Assembly (NCBI GenBank): GCA_033060915.1
Contig: CM065387.1
Coordinates: 34,352,501-34,416,500, forward strand
Direction: 5' to 3'
DNA: 64,000 nucleotides
From: Euryodendron excelsum
Lineage: Eukaryota > Streptophyta > Magnoliopsida > Ericales > Pentaphylacaceae
Under the pieces are notes generated by a model. The model had not been told where the DNA came from and did not search any database. It saw only the letters and a list, made by a program, of their open reading frames with translations. This document shows positions 21,162-33,332 of the stretch, piece by piece; position 1 is the stretch's first letter, and every line of letters starts with the position of its first letter. The position numbers and the translations under genes were made by a program.

Positions 21162-22985
21162 TGACTTGCCCCCAAATGCGGTTTTCCTACAAATGGAGTT
21201 AGTTACCCCACAAAAATACGGGGGTCGCGATGAAGTATAAACCGAAAGATCCGGTATCGTTCTCTCCCAAGGGACCTAGCCAAATACAGGCTCTAGCACT
21301 CAACTCACGCTAACCTAACCTAGGATCGAATTGTAATTAAAGAAGGGAATTGGATCTAAAATAAAAAGGAAAATAAAAAGGCCAAAAATGTTCTGGGTTT
21401 TTTATGATGGTTTTGAATTACTAACCTAATATAATGGAAATTAAAGCAATTAACACTAAACAATTAAAGTAAAGCAAAGTGAAAAATAGAATTAAAGCAA
21501 TTAAAAGGGAATTGAGCTCAAATGATTCAATCACTCAATTTCATCCAAAGTTTTCAATGGGGTTTATAACTCAAATCAAACACAATATTTAAGTGTGTTT
21601 GATTCGGAAGATCTAACTTTGAAAACCGAAAATTCTCAAGCAATTGAAGTTAGATACATGTTCAATGGGGAATCAAAGGTTAATACCATCGATTCAACAT
21701 AGTCAATACCAAATTTGTGGTTTGTGCATTGATTAGTCAAACATAGTCAATAACCTAAGTTTTCTAAGGCATCTTCAATCAATTGTTGGGAATGAATTTT
21801 TAGTAATTGTGGAGTTTTTGTCTAGTCAAGGGTCCTAAATTAATACCATTGATTTGAGTGATCAAAATCCCCAAACTTAGTCAATAATTCAAGTTTTCTA
21901 AAATTCCACATCTAATTACGAGAAATTCAAATTCTAGAAAAATATGACAATTAATTCATGAGATACTTCTATTGAATTCCTTGGATTATTTGGGTGATTT
22001 TCATAATTAAACCCAATTTAAATTACTAGCAACTTGAATGCATCATAAAAGCTTCTAAAAATGAAAAGAGAAGCATAAAGAAATTTAAATCTAAAATTAA
22101 CTACAATAATAAGACTGTTTGGTTGCAAGGTAAATGAGAGAAAATGCAAGAAAGTGAAAGAAAATACAATACAATGAAGAAAATTATAAGTTTCTACACT
22201 ATACTATAATTACAAAGCTAAATCTAAGCTAAAAATGAAGAAAAATGGAAAAAAACTAACCTTGGAGAGCTTCTCCTGCCGCCTCTTGCTCAAAACTAAC
22301 CCTAACTACTCAAAAACTTTACAAAAAACCCTAAAAACGCCGCTTCGGACTCAAAAAACACAATCTGGATGAACAGTAACCGGCCGAATACCATCCAGAC
22401 GGTGCGTTCGACTCCCGTTTGAAGTCCGTTCGGACGGTGAACAGTACCGTCTCCTAACTACTCAAAAACTTTACAAAAAACCCTAAAAATGCCGCTTCGG
22501 ACTCAAAAAACACAATTTGGATGAACAGTAACCGTCCGAATACCGTCCAGACGGTGCGTTCGACTCCCGTTTGAAGTCCGTTCGGACGGTGAACAGTAAC
22601 CGTCCGGACAGTACTGTTCACCGTTCGGACGGGTACTGTTCATAACTGTTCGACTGCAGAAACTTTGAAGCGTTATTTGACCACCTTAGAGCTCGATTTA
22701 GCCGATACACATTAGATGCAAAGTTGTAGAGCTTGAAGTCTTCTTTCCAATGACGCAAAAATCAGCTCAATCGGACAGGTTTGAATTTTCATGAACAAAT
22801 TATTCGCCTTGAACCCGCTTTGATTATTCTTGCTTTCTTTTTGCCTTTATTAGCTTATATAACCTACAAAACACATATAAAACATACTCGAACAAATATT
22901 TAACTAAAATAAGATAATTAATTATAATATAAGTCTAACAAAGTACAAATTAAGAGCTTATGATTACACTTTTAGGGTGTAATCA
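21162..22985 (-). mobile_element. Gypsy-family solo LTR, TSD ACATC
   Basis: 1824 bp flanked by ACATC at 21157-21161 and 22986-22990. On the minus strand it starts TGATTACACCCTAAAAGTG and ends GGGGGCAAGTCA, the same termini as the LTR at 7784-9148. No interior or second LTR exists, so it arose by LTR-LTR recombination after inserting into the 3' part of the copia element. Internal sequence (ACTCAATTTCATCCAAAG, ATTCTCAAGCAATTGAAGT) matches the family. Confidence 0.88.
22302..22605. repeat. Tandem duplication, 152-bp unit, in the solo LTR
   Basis: CTAACTACTCAAAAACTTTA starts at 22302 and again at 22454; the two units differ at only a few positions. Each unit carries several copies of a CGTCCG/CGTTCGGACGGT motif with partial dyad symmetry (CCGTCCGGACAG, GTTCGGACGGTGAACAGTA), giving an unusually GC-rich island in this AT-rich window. 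Confidence 0.88.
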
Positions 22986-23345
22986 ACATCCCGACTAATG
23001 TGGTAAATGAGAGATAGTATTATGTGCGTGTTTCAATATTGTCATTCTCAAAACTGGTCCAACTTTATGGTTTCTCATAAAACCCTTTATGCTTCAAACC
23101 AAACCATATGTTGGAAGTCTCTTTATGGTCAAGTGTGATACTTTATACATGAGACTTCTTATAGATGTTAATTACTCCTTATAATATCCATTATGATTTA
23201 AAATAGACATCAAATATCTTAAGCTTCTCTTACAAGCAACGAAACCTGTCATAAAACAAACTTTATGTGCACAATTAAAACATGACAGAAAAATAAATGG
23301 TATTGATCAAGAAGATGCAGCTGAAAAACCTTATGGGTTGCCTAC

Positions 23346-26300
23346 TTACCACATAATAGGAATCAAACCAACAAGTAGTTCTTCATAAAGAAAATAAACT
23401 CCCACTAAGCAATATTGAAAGAACTCAAAACACCCCGTATTCTCAACATGCGGCTTAAATATTTTAGGTGCAAGTCCCTTGGTCAATGGATATGCTAACA
23501 TTGTCTTTGTATTGATGTGCTCAATAACTGTCTGCCCTTTCTTAACTTTATCTTTGATTACCAAATACTTGATCTCCATATGCTTGGAACGACTTGTGCT
23601 ATTGTTAATTTTGAAGAAGAAAACCACTGCACTATTATCACAAAATATTCTTAAAGGTTTGGAAATGGAATCGACAACTTTAAGGCCAACAATAAAATTA
23701 TGCAGCCAAATAGCATGTATAATAGCTTCATAGTGAGCTAAAAACTCCACCTGCATAGCAAAAGAAGCCACAAGTGTCTGCTTCACACTTTGCTATGGTA
23801 TTGCTCCTCCAACCATCATAAAAATGCAACCTGTAATGGATTTCAAATCATCTAAGTAACATGCAAAATCTGAGTTTGGGTAACCAATCTCCTCAAGGTG
23901 ATCCACACACCTATAAACGAGCATGTAATCCTTAGTTTTTTGTAAATATCGCATCACTTTCTTTGTTGCTTTCCAATGCTCAAGACCAGGATTAGATTAG
24001 AATCTACCAATCTCTTAAGCACGTGATCTATATATTCCATTTGTGAAATGCCTAACACACCATAAGATCTATCTCTATGAATTTTAATGCCAAGCACAAA
24101 TGAAGCCTCCCCAAGATCTTTCATCTCAAATGTCTTAGAAAGAAAAGGCTTTGTCTCTAGAAGTAGACCTATGTCACTGCTAGCATGCAAGATATCACTT
24201 ACATATAATATAAGGATAATGAACTTACTCCCACTGACCTTAAGGTATATGCATTGGTCAATAGTATTTTCAATGAAACCAAAATATGTTATTATCTCAT
24301 CAAACTTTAGATACCACTATCTAGAAGCCCGTTTAAGACCATAAATAGACTTCTTCAACTTGCATACTATATGTTCCTTGCCAAAAGCAATAAAACCCTC
24401 AGGTTGTAACATATAAACATCCTCATAGAGATCCCCAATAAGAAAAGCTATTTTGACATCCATTTGATGCAGTTCAAGATTAAAGTAAGCCACTAATGTC
24501 ATAATAATTCAAAAGGAATCCTTTAATGAGACATGAGAGAAAGTGTCACTATAGTCAATTCATTCACTGATTAAACCCAAACCTTTCAATCTTACCCTTT
24601 GAATGTTTCTTGGTTTTGAAAACCCATTTATAACCAATAGGATTAAATCCCTCTAGATGTTCAACAAGTTCCCAGACACCATTGTCTTGCATAGATTATA
24701 ACTCATCATTCATGGCCTCTAGACATTTACCATATTAAGCATAAGAGACGGCTTTATTATAACGAATTGGATCAACCACTTGTGAAATATCATAGTCATT
24801 CTCTTGAAGATAAATGACATAAAAGGTATAGCAGGTCTCATTTCTCTTTTTGACCTCCTAAGAGGAGCAATTTCTTGTGGCTATATAGGATACTCTACTA
24901 TCTTTGTTTATGGAATTTTTTCTTCAACAGGTTGAATAAAAAAAATTTCTTGCACAATAGGAATAGGAACTATGACTTGTTGCTCTTCAAAGGCAATCTC
25001 TCTGACCAAAGAACTCTCTTTGTCACTAGTTTCATGCTGTAAGAACTTTGCAATAATAAACTCAACAATCTTGGTGCTACAAGAAGGATAATAGAACCTA
25101 TAGCTCTTAGACTTCTCTAGATACCCAATGAAAAAACTAGGGGTGGTTCTAAGGGCCGATTTCTTTTCAACAAGTTCATAAATTCTAATCTCAGCATGAC
25201 AACCCAAAACATGAAAATGGTTCAAACTAGGTTTCTTAGCACTCCACAATTCATGGGTATTTTAGGAACAACTTTACTAGAAACTCTATTCATAATATAC
25301 ATGGCAGTCAAAAGTGCTTCACTCCACAAATATTCAAATAAATTACATGTACTCATCGTGCTCCTAACCATATCCTTAAGAGTGCAATTATGCCTTTCAG
25401 TTACGCTATTTTGTTCAGGGGTGCCAGGCATAGTGTATTGTGCTACTATTCCACACTCTTGTAACTATTTGGCAAAAGGTCCCTTGTGTTGACCAGTTTC
25501 ATCACATTTCCTACAGTACTCACCACCTTTATCAGACGTTACAATTTGAATGTTGCTTTACCATGCTATTTTTCTACCTCTGTCTTAAAAGTTTTGAATT
25601 TTTCAAGTGCGTTTGATTTTTCATAAATTAAATAAAAATACCCATAGCGTGAAAAATCATCAATGAAGGTGATAAAGTATTTATATCCACTTAAAGAAGG
25701 AATGGGGAAAGGTCCACAAATATCAGTATGTACTATTTCTAAAACGTTTTGACTACGAGTCAAGTATCTACTCTTAGTCTTTGTCATTTTACCCCTAATG
25801 CAGACAATGCAAACATTAAAAATTATGAAAATCAAGGTTAGGGAGAATTCCCTCTTTTATCTGTGTTTCCATTATATCTTTGGATATATGACCCAAACGC
25901 CTATGCCATAAAATAGATGATGTTTCTACTGTCAAAGTTCTTTTAGTTTCAACATTATCAACATTTAAAGAGGAAAACTTTTTATTTGAAACCAAATTCA
26001 ATTTATATAAACCATCACATAGACATCCATCTCCCACCATGCCTAAATCATAAAATAATTTGAAACCACTAGTTGAAAAAGAAAATGAATATCTAGACAA
26101 ATCAAGTTTAGAAATCGAAATCAAATTCCGCCTCATGGACAGTACAAAAACCATGTCAACTAAATCCAAAGACAAACCAGACTGCAACTCCAATCTTACT
26201 ACTCCTATAGACTCGACTTGAACTTTGACTCCATTTCCGACGAGTAAGTTGACCTCATATTCACTTGGCCTCCATCTGCTCATGAACCCCTCATTGTTTA

Positions 26301-26409
26301 CTCTTCTTTTCTTGCCAAGCTTCATATTTCTTGCAATCAACTTTGAAATGACCTTTCCGATTACAGAAGACACATATCTTGGCTTTTTTGACAGTAGATT
26401 TTGGACCAA
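23346..26409 (-). pseudogene. Copia pol remnant (PR-INT-RT-RH)
   Basis: Minus-strand blocks appear in order. 25816-26409 is the protease C-terminal part and the gag-pre-integrase domain (LWHRRLGHIS; VLSMRRNLISISKL). 25566-25835 is the integrase core start (VHTDICGPFPIPSLSGYKYF, FIDDFSRYGY). 25222-25431 is PGTPEQNSVTERHN with the catalytic glutamate region. 24908-25249 is the integrase C-terminus. 24317-24502 is RT (HQMDVKIAFLIGDL; QPEGF). At about 24210-24240 the YVDD box reads LYVSDIL. 23954-24190 holds MKDLGEASFVLGI. 23346-23786 is RNase H (EAIIHAIWL, DNSAVVFF, KHMEIKY). Stops and shifts separate the blocks. The loss of a catalytic RT aspartate is direct evidence of inactivity. Confidence 0.92.
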
Positions 26410-26633
26410 GGTTGTTATGGGCTCGATTGCGGGTTTAACTCTAATTTATATTCTTTTGATTGGACTGAAATTTGTTATTTTGTGTAGGTATTCTGGGTCC
26501 CTTACGTGGTTGTGGCTGATAAACTATATTCGCAGTCACCCACTTTTTTCGATGGAGTCTTTCTTCTTCTTGAGAGCAAATAGATATGAGTTCATTAATG
26601 TCCCATTTGTCTCATTGCGCATTATACGCTACC

Positions 26634-27060
26634 TTAAGTTATTGAATTGCATAGGCCCATAGGGAGACAATTGAGAACATGATAAACTAGGAAAGAGTCT
26701 GCAATACCTTTCAACTTAGATGTAATATTTATCATCTTAAGGATGTACTCCCTAAGAGCACCTACATTATCATATTTGGTGTGCATTAGTTTATCCATTA
26801 TGTCACCAGCTTGAGCCTTGTCAAACTCTAGGTATCTTTGTCCTATGGCAACAAAAAATTCCTTAGCCTTATTTTTATCAAGTATGGCACCCAGAAGGTT
26901 ATGAGATATAGACATCTTGATTATCATTAGGCTCAAATGAATAGCCCTATCCCATTTTTCATAGGACAATTTTTCAGCAACAGTGCTCGTAGTAGTGGGT
27001 TCAGAAGGCTCAACATCTATCCTCAGTGCCAGATCGAAATCCATCAAAGCTAGTGCAATT
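26634..27060 (-). pseudogene. Copia gag remnant
   Basis: A minus-strand frame with KLSYEKWDRAIHLSLMIIK, LLGAILDKNKAKEFFVAIGQ and AQAGDIMDKLMHTKYDNVG carries the UBN2-type capsid fold of copia gag. LREYILKMINITSKLKGI and YHVLNCLP follow, as usual. Between it and pol (26410-26633) a degenerate zinc-knuckle region is expected; minus-strand traces near 26330-26390 are frameshifted. It would have formed the nucleocapsid of virus-like particles. Confidence 0.85.
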
Positions 27061-28336
27061 TCCCCGTCATTTTATCATTTCTTATAATTGGCCCCAGTCA
27101 GAGTTTCAATGGCACAAGTAGAAGGATTCATAACTACGGATGTAGCAGTATAAAATTATTGATTTGCAACATATATAACATATGAACACAATGGATAAAA
27201 GTAAGAAAAATCCAATCTAATTAATATGGGCAATTAACTAGATATAACTCGTAAATACTCTTTAGAAACTTTATAAGTCTTATTCCGATTGGAGTCATTT
27301 GAATCGTTACAAAGCCCCCTTGGGGCAAGGAATGCAATATACTAATGGTCCTCCTAAACTTTATTATGAAGCTAATGATAGAAAATAACACAAGTGTTCA
27401 AAGAGTCCAACACCTTCGGGCAGAAGAAGCCCTTTAGACCAATGCTATCTATCAACCACCTCATGCCATCTCCAAAATCACAACACATAATTATCACCTT
27501 GGGCAGAAAATTACATGCTGTAATATAAAGATGCAATCCCATTATTAGACAACTTGATCTAAGAGAAATTTATGATTCCTTATGAGTGACCCACTTTAGC
27601 AGAATCACCCAGTTTAGAACCAATAAAACTCTCATACATTGAAATGGTCTTTATGTCCAAATATTTTTAACATTATAAAATATAAAATGTAATGCAGTGC
27701 TCAAGGAACAACTTGCAATTTTAATTTTAAATAGCATGCAAAATTTTATGTATGAATCATAAGCCTTATGTTCTAAGTGTGGTGGCCCACATATGTAGTG
27801 AATTGGCTTTCAATTCATGCATTGATTATTTAATATATAACAGTTACACTTAGTCAGATTAGCATTAACAAAAAGTGATTGACCAGTAACATATGGCGCG
27901 TGCCATTGCACCAACGACTTGGTGCGCGTGTGATAGCGGTGAAAAAGTCGTCTTCTACGATTGTCACTGGATCGACGACTCCCAGCAGAGACCACTAATT
28001 TTATATGTACTTTTGGCGATTAAGATATGGTTTACATACTATATGCATAAAATGGATCCCAATATGTATATAAAGTCCATCAATTATACAAGATTTTGAG
28101 AAAATCGTTTACGAAAATTCCCTTGAGAACCTAAAACCTTAGTCCATGGAATTTCATACACTCGTTCAGAAATTCTACAGTAAAGATTTATACAGTCATT
28201 CAAGGCTAAATAATTTTTTTTAATTTTTTATAAATAGTATATTTCTATATGCACAGTGTAAATACTTATGCGGCAATGCAAATGAATTTCCATATGAATA
28301 TTGAAACTTTAGATGGTTCTAGCTCTAACAAAGAAA
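27061..28336 (-). other. Leader between copia 5' LTR and gag
   Basis: About 1.2 kb of AT-rich untranslated leader on the minus strand. No conserved frame is visible. The GC-richer patch at 27893-27990 (GGCGCGTGCCATTGCACC) stands out but shows no homology I recognise. Confidence 0.5.
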
Positions 28337-28348
28337 GCTTTGATACCA
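28337..28348 (-). promoter_or_regulatory. Primer-binding site, initiator tRNA-Met type
   Basis: On the minus strand TGGTATCAAAGC lies two bases inside the LTR end. This is the plant copia primer site with one change from TGGTATCAGAGC. Confidence 0.85.
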
Positions 28349-28350
28349 CA

Positions 28351-28856
28351 TGTTATATTTCTTTTAATTATTCTCCTATTAGGTATCTAGAACACATGAT
28401 TATCACTATATGGATATTACATAAAGTGCGTACTTGCGGAAGTCATGAAAATCTCAATAGCCCTTTTGCCTGCAACCAAGAACACCCAAGAACTAGATCT
28501 TTCTTTCTCTTCTGCAGCTGTATAGCTCACTCAAAATGGGGCAAAGCCTATCTCTTGTTGTAGATATGTTTATCCCTCTAAAAGGTTAATATTTATAGAG
28601 AAGAGAGGAACCTTATCCCAATCAAAATGACACTAGAAGTCTGCCTATCATCAACTTCTAGGTATAGTCCAAACACAACTCAAATTAGCATAATCACATG
28701 CTATGATCTACCATAACTCAATAATCCTTATTAATCACAACATAATTTGGGGTTAACTAGCATTTCACTTTTAGGCCATATCATCGACTCATTATTTAAA
28801 AAACCCAAAAGAATTATACAATCAATGTATACCCATAATATGAGAAAAACTCTAAT
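28351..28856 (-). repeat. 5' LTR of copia element (20428-28856)
   Basis: About 506 bp, partner of 20428-20938 with substitutions and small indels throughout, implying an old insertion. Its outer end (CTCTAAT before GTCTA) is slightly eroded compared with CTCTAACA at the other copy. Confidence 0.9.
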
Positions 28857-29331
28857 GTCTATGGTATAGTTCTTGCATGGTTCTCAATGTTGATAAGTTT
28901 GACTATGAGTTTGACTCACACTCTCTCTTTTACAGGACTTCGGCCCTTAGACATACATACCCAAAAACAAACCAGCATTTCGTAAAACATTATGGAGAAT
29001 ACTTCTAGAGTCTCAAGACTTTCTATATGAAAAAACGGTAGATCGTGTAATGGAAGCAATATCACAACTGTTGTTTGCTAAAAAATAGTAATAAAGACCA
29101 CTGGAGTTTCAAATCTCCTTGTTATGGGGAAGCAATATGATTATTGTTTATTTCGAACTGTCGAAACAGACCATTGACTCTTTGTGAGAATCAACGCAAG
29201 TTGGAAACTAATAAAACTATTACTTCTTTAGGAAGTAATTAAAAAGTTCAACATTTAGTGTCAAGTCTTTAGCTTTTTATTTTTTTAACACGCATGATTA
29301 TGGATCCAATGTCGTGAATTTGCATATGATA

Positions 29332-29339
29332 TATATAAA
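29332..29339 (+). promoter_or_regulatory. Candidate TATA box of the NLR gene
   Basis: TATATAAA lies 75 bp before the NLR ATG at 29414, within 28862-29413, the only host-like promoter sequence left between the gene and the upstream copia element. Spacing is plausible for a short leader. It is inferred from position only. Confidence 0.4.
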
Positions 29340-29413
29340 GAACATTTTTTTCCCCGCAACCAGAGTTAAAATCAATGTGTTCTGTGTTCAGTGAAGCAGA
29401 TATATAGGAAGTG

Positions 29414-32262
29414 ATGGCGGCAGCTGCGGTAAGCTCTGCTATCAACACATTGGTGGCGTTGCTAGTTGATGAAGCAAAATTGTTGAGGAATGTCCGGAAT
29501 GAAGTTGCCAGTATCAAAGCAGAGTTAGAGAGCATAAAGTGATTCCTAAAAGATGCAGAATCAAGGGCAGAAACAGGAAATGAAGGCGCGAAAACTTGGG
29601 TGAAGCAAGTTAGGGAAGTAGCTTATCAGATTGAGGGCGTCATCGACCAATACGTACTTCACTTGTCAGAACGATGTCAGCGGCCTGGTTTTATTAGTTT
29701 CCTCAAGAAAGCTGCTCGCTCAATAATTAAACTAAAGCCACGACACAAAATAGCATCTCAGATTCAAGATATCAAAACAACCATCCACGAGATCAAGAAA
29801 AGGACTGATAGAAATCGATTCAGTGCATTCGAACAAGGATCAAGCAACAACACAAAGGACAGTACCTGGCATGACCCTCGCGTTGCTTCTCTTTTCATTG
29901 GTGAAGACGAAGTTGTGGGCATTGAATCACCCCGAGAGGAGCTGACAGGCAGATTGATAGCAGGAGAATCTGAAGGAAAAGTGATTTCGCTAATAGGTAT
30001 GGCAGGAATTGGCAAGACCACTCTTGCCAAGAAAGTTTATGACAGCCTAAAAGATCTTGCGTGCTTTGATTGCTACTCTTGGATCCCAGTCTCTCAATCA
30101 TACAACACCGAGGAGCTCCTCAGGAGAATGATAAAGCAGCTCTACCAATCGAGAGAGGAGCGTGAACCTGAGGAAATTGATGCGATGGACCAGAATTCAC
30201 TCATTAACAAGCTAAGAGAATATTTACTTCAAAAGAGGTATCTAATTGTTTTCGATGATGTATGGAGGACTGACTTTTGGGGATTCATAAAAAATGCGTT
30301 ACCCAGAAACAACAAAGGCAATGGGGTAATTATCACAACACGTAGTGCGAAGGTCGCTGCTTTTTGCAAAGAATCTTCATTGGATCACATCTATGAGCTT
30401 CAGCCCCTACCTGAAGAGGAGGCTTGGAAACTCTTTTCCATGAAAGCCTTCCAAAGGGACTTTGGGGGTCGTTGCCCCTCTGAGTTGGTGGAAGTGTCTC
30501 GTGAAATTGTTAAAAAATGTGAAGGATTGCCGCTTGCAATTGTGACAATAGGCTGTCTCCTCTGTACAAAAGACAAGGTTGCATCCGAGTGGAACAATTT
30601 CTACCATAGCCTGGGCTCTGAGTTAGAAAGGAATCCCATCTTACAAGCATCACAAAAATTATGTTGCTCAGTTACTATGATCTACCTTATTACCTCAAAT
30701 CATGTTTCTTGTACTTTGGCATAATACCGGAGGACTACTCTATCAGTTGTGGGAGACTAATTCGGCTGTGGATAGCTGAGGGTTTTGTTGAAGAACGAAA
30801 AGGTAAAACATTGGAACAAGTTGCAGAAGAATACTTGATTGAGCTCATCCATAGAGGTTTAGTTCAAGGGTCAAAGAAACTATATGGCGGAAGAGTTAGA
30901 AGCTGTCGGGTCCATGATGTAATGCACGAAATTATTCTCTCAATGTGTGAAGAGCTGAGTTTCTGTCATGTTTTGACTGGTGAGAATTCACGTTTCAATG
31001 ACAGAGCTCGCCGGTTATCCATCCACACGAATTACGGTATGGACAAGGTTCTGGAAGGCATTAATGAATCCTTCGTTCGTTCAGTTTTTCTTTTTGTGGC
31101 AGAGCCGCGAAAGAAGCTCTTATTGGGTATACTAGCACAAAAATTCAAGCTTTTGAAAGTACTAGATCTTGAAGATGCTCCTCTGGATCAACTTGATGAA
31201 GAAGTTGGAATTCTATTTCATTTGCGATACCTAAGTGTGAGGCATACAAATGTGAAGATAATTCCCAAGTCAATAGGTAAGTTGCACAACCTGCAGACTT
31301 TGGATTTGAAATATTCTCTGGTGTGGGAGCTACCGATTGAGATCAATAGGCTTCGTAAGTTGCAGCATCTTTTTGCCGTTAATTGGAACTATGGAATTGA
31401 TTACAGTATGGATACTGTAAGAGGAGTGAAAGTACATGGAGGGATTGGGCATTTAGAGGAGTTACAGAAGTTGTGGGCTGTTGAAGCAAATCATTATGGA
31501 CTCAACTTAATTAAAGAGCTTGAAAATTTGAGGAAACTAAGGAAGTTGGGTATTACAAAATTGAAAAGAGAAAATGGAAGGGCTCTTGGCACAGCCATTG
31601 AGAAGATGGTACATCTTAAAGATTTGAGGGTATGGGCTATTAGTGAAGATGAGATTCTGGATTTACAATCAATTTCTTTTCCACCTGAATCTCTTGAAAG
31701 TCTCACCTTGGCTGGGCGTTTAGAGAAGTTGCCAGATTGGATTCCAAAACTTCAAAATCTGACAGCATTAAATCTGGCCTGGTCAGGTTTGGCTGATGAT
31801 CCACTGGAAGCCCTTCAAGCCTTGCCTAATTTAGTAAAACTTACTCTCTATCAGGCGTATAGCGGCGAGCTATTGTGTTTTAAGGTTGGAGGGTTTCAGA
31901 AAGTTAAGGTATTGAATCTCAACAGCTTGAGGGGATTGAATTCAGTGATGATAGAGGAAGGATCATTGCCTCTTCTTCAAGTACTAACGATTGGTCCCGG
32001 CCTGCAACTGAAGGAGGTGCCATCCGGTATCCACCACCTCAGAGAACTTGAAACACTTGAGTTCTATGATATGGCGTCAAAGTTTTTAGATAGAATGAAT
32101 CCGAAGGAAGGCCAAGACTACTGGATTGTTGAGAATCTACCAAGTGTCAAGTTCTTTTCCAAATGTACCGGAGCGAACTATGATGGCTGTTATATTTGGG
32201 AATTCCTTTCTGAACGTGAAAGTCAAACGATTACTGAAGCTCCAAACCAATCTGAGAGTTAA
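29414..32262 (+). pseudogene. RPM1-like CC-NB-ARC-LRR resistance gene with two lesions
   Basis: An intronless gene of about 950 codons, the usual length for RPM1-type NLR immune receptors, which sense pathogen effectors inside the cell. From the ATG at 29414 the coiled-coil Rx-type N-domain reads LVDEAKLLRNVRNEV, ending ELESIK, then TGA at 29540-29542 (codon 43), then FLKDAE. The NB-ARC follows: P-loop GMAGIGKTTLAKKVY (about residue 195), kinase-2 YLIVFDDVW (about 280), RNBS-B GVIITTRS, GLPL CEGLPLAIVTIG (about 370). At about 30654 an A run one base short shifts the frame; the original frame dies at 30724. The alternative frame carries LLSYYDLPYYLKSCFLYFG (RNBS-D), the MHD-like VHDVMHEI (about 500) and a leucine-rich repeat domain to the TAA at 32262. 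All else is intact. Recent pseudogenisation or sequence error are both possible. Confidence 0.92.
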
Positions 32263-32282
32263 ACGACAGAAGTTGAAATTTC

Positions 32283-33332
32283 TGAGATACTTGGATTTAT
32301 GATCACTTGGAGGTATGTTTGATTATTATTTGTTGATTAACCTAGTGCAATCACCCAATATTAAATCATACACAAAATAAATAAAGTAATTACTCACTAA
32401 ACACATGATTTTAACATGAAAAATGACAACACAGAACCTTGTCACCCAATCTAATCTCCAAGCACTATTAATCAATGAATAGTCAAAAAATTCAACTTAC
32501 AATTGTTCCAATATGAATTCGACGAATCTAGGTTGACTATTACTTGGTCTCACACCGTCATTTACCATTTTCTCATGCTTGGGTCACGACAAACAGCACA
32601 TTGGAAACACCAATGTCTTGGAACAGTACCAAAATGAAACTCCACACGAATTAGAAACTATGCATTTTGTGGCAGAGATTTTTCTTCACCTGTCAATAAG
32701 ATCTCTCTAAATATCAATGACTCTCTGAATATACAGATGTACTTCTAGGGTTGTAAACATATATTCAAAATGTATCTTGGCATTCCTCTAGCATCTCATA
32801 TTTATAGTAAAAGGGTGTAGGAATATGTAGACTACTATTCTGATCCAATTCCAAGCCAAAATAGGGTTTCTCGAGCTTTCAAATCTGTAAGGTTAATCAA
32901 AACTTCACTCTAGCGACGTCCGAAAAGAATTTAGCAACATACATTTCACTTTAGAGATACTAACGCGCGACTCCACCAAGGATTTTTGAAATTTGACAGT
33001 TTGCACAGTTCTCGAAACTTGCTCTAGCAAGAGAACAATGAGAAAATAGTGAGGTTCGCTCTAGTGAGATTCCATTGAGATTCAATTACTTCATATTTAC
33101 GTGGATCTCGAAAAAGTATATAAATCAATATGGAACTGGAACGGATATCGAATTGTGTTATGACCTTTTAACATTTTAACTCTACGTGCTATAAAGTCTT
33201 ATATTGTAGCTTCAACAACTACATCTTCTTATGGACTTATTGCATGCTTGAGACACAATTATAATCCAAAATTAAATTCCAATGGAAGTATTTTTGCTCA
33301 TGAAATTTGCCAGCACACTAATAGTCCTACCA
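32283..33332 (-). repeat. 3' LTR of the outer copia element
   Basis: About 1050 bp. On the minus strand it begins TGGTAGGACTATTAGTG (TGTTAGGACTTTTAGTA in the right copy). A purine-rich AAACGAGAAGAT lies just inside and may be the polypurine tract. The outer edge near 32275-32290 is uncertain by several bases. Confidence 0.75.

Larger units (their letters stand above)
20428..28856 (-). mobile_element. Ty1/copia element with TSD GTCTA
   Basis: Two LTRs of about 510 bp (20428-20938 and 28351-28856) bound an interior with gag, protease, integrase, RT and RNase H in copia order on the minus strand. GTCTA lies at 20423-20427 and 28857-28861. The primer-binding site lies at 28337-28348 and a polypurine tract at 20939-20958. 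The interior is enlarged by a gypsy solo LTR at 21162-22985. Many stops and frameshifts make it non-autonomous now. The element sits about 560 bp upstream of the NLR start codon. Confidence 0.92.

Noticed and set aside
29764..30607. Minus-strand frames inside the NLR gene
   Set aside because: They are shadows of the NB-ARC coding sequence on the plus strand.
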